A stretch of 5,306 nt of DNA from Pseudonocardia sp. GTDB lineage: Bacteria > Actinomycetota > Actinomycetes > Mycobacteriales > Pseudonocardiaceae. The notes below the pieces were generated by a model. It was not told the origin of the DNA and made no database searches. It saw only the letters and a program-made list of their open reading frames with translations. The first letter of the stretch is position 1; each line of letters opens with the position of its first letter. Both the position numbers and the translations under genes were made by a program. The DNA is taken from assembly GCA_030453005.1 (NCBI GenBank), contig JAKDLE010000259.1:1-5306 (forward strand), read 5' to 3'. This document shows, piece after piece, positions 5,290 to 5,306 of the stretch.

Positions 5290-5306
5290 CCCGGGGCGTC
5301 GCCGGG

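Overview
The window is high-GC, densely coded DNA with strong G/C preference at third codon positions, GTG alternative starts, TANNNT-type -10 elements and actinobacterial protein families. An actinomycete fits best. The style of the CPBP, L,D-transpeptidase and sulfatase genes suggests Pseudonocardiales, possibly Pseudonocardia, but that placement is from memory of family style and not from a search.

Layout: (1) 1-285 (+), the C-terminal end of a TlpA/thioredoxin-fold protein whose 5' end lies outside the window. (2) 306-728 (+), a small four-helix membrane protein 20 nt downstream, probably cotranscribed. (3) 670-1464 (-), a CPBP (Abi/CAAX-protease-like) membrane protein, convergent with gene 2 and overlapping it by 59 nt. 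(4) 1673-2173 (+), a secreted single-domain YkuD L,D-transpeptidase, divergent from gene 3 across about 208 nt. (5) 2220-3506 (+), an Nramp divalent-metal transporter (MntH), apparently leaderless, with a possible DtxR/MntR-type operator over its -10 element. (6) 3507-3657, an intergenic stretch between convergent genes with a small hairpin at the mntH stop and a striking 62-nt nested palindrome. (7) 3658-5289 (-), a five-helix membrane protein with an extracellular LtaS-like sulfatase/phosphotransferase domain, whose start may lie just outside the window. It carries two in-frame 15-bp tandem repeat arrays.

The genes do not form one obvious pathway. Three act at or outside the membrane on envelope or redox chemistry (thiol-redox protein, L,D-transpeptidase, LtaS-like sulfatase). 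Mn2+ import by MntH could supply a metal to the LtaS-like enzyme, but that link is inference. I see no mobile element, CRISPR array, tRNA, rRNA, toxin-antitoxin or defence system. The most unusual signals are the nested palindrome at 3583-3644, the 15-bp in-frame repeat array at 3961-4020, and the putative metal-responsive leaderless promoter of mntH.
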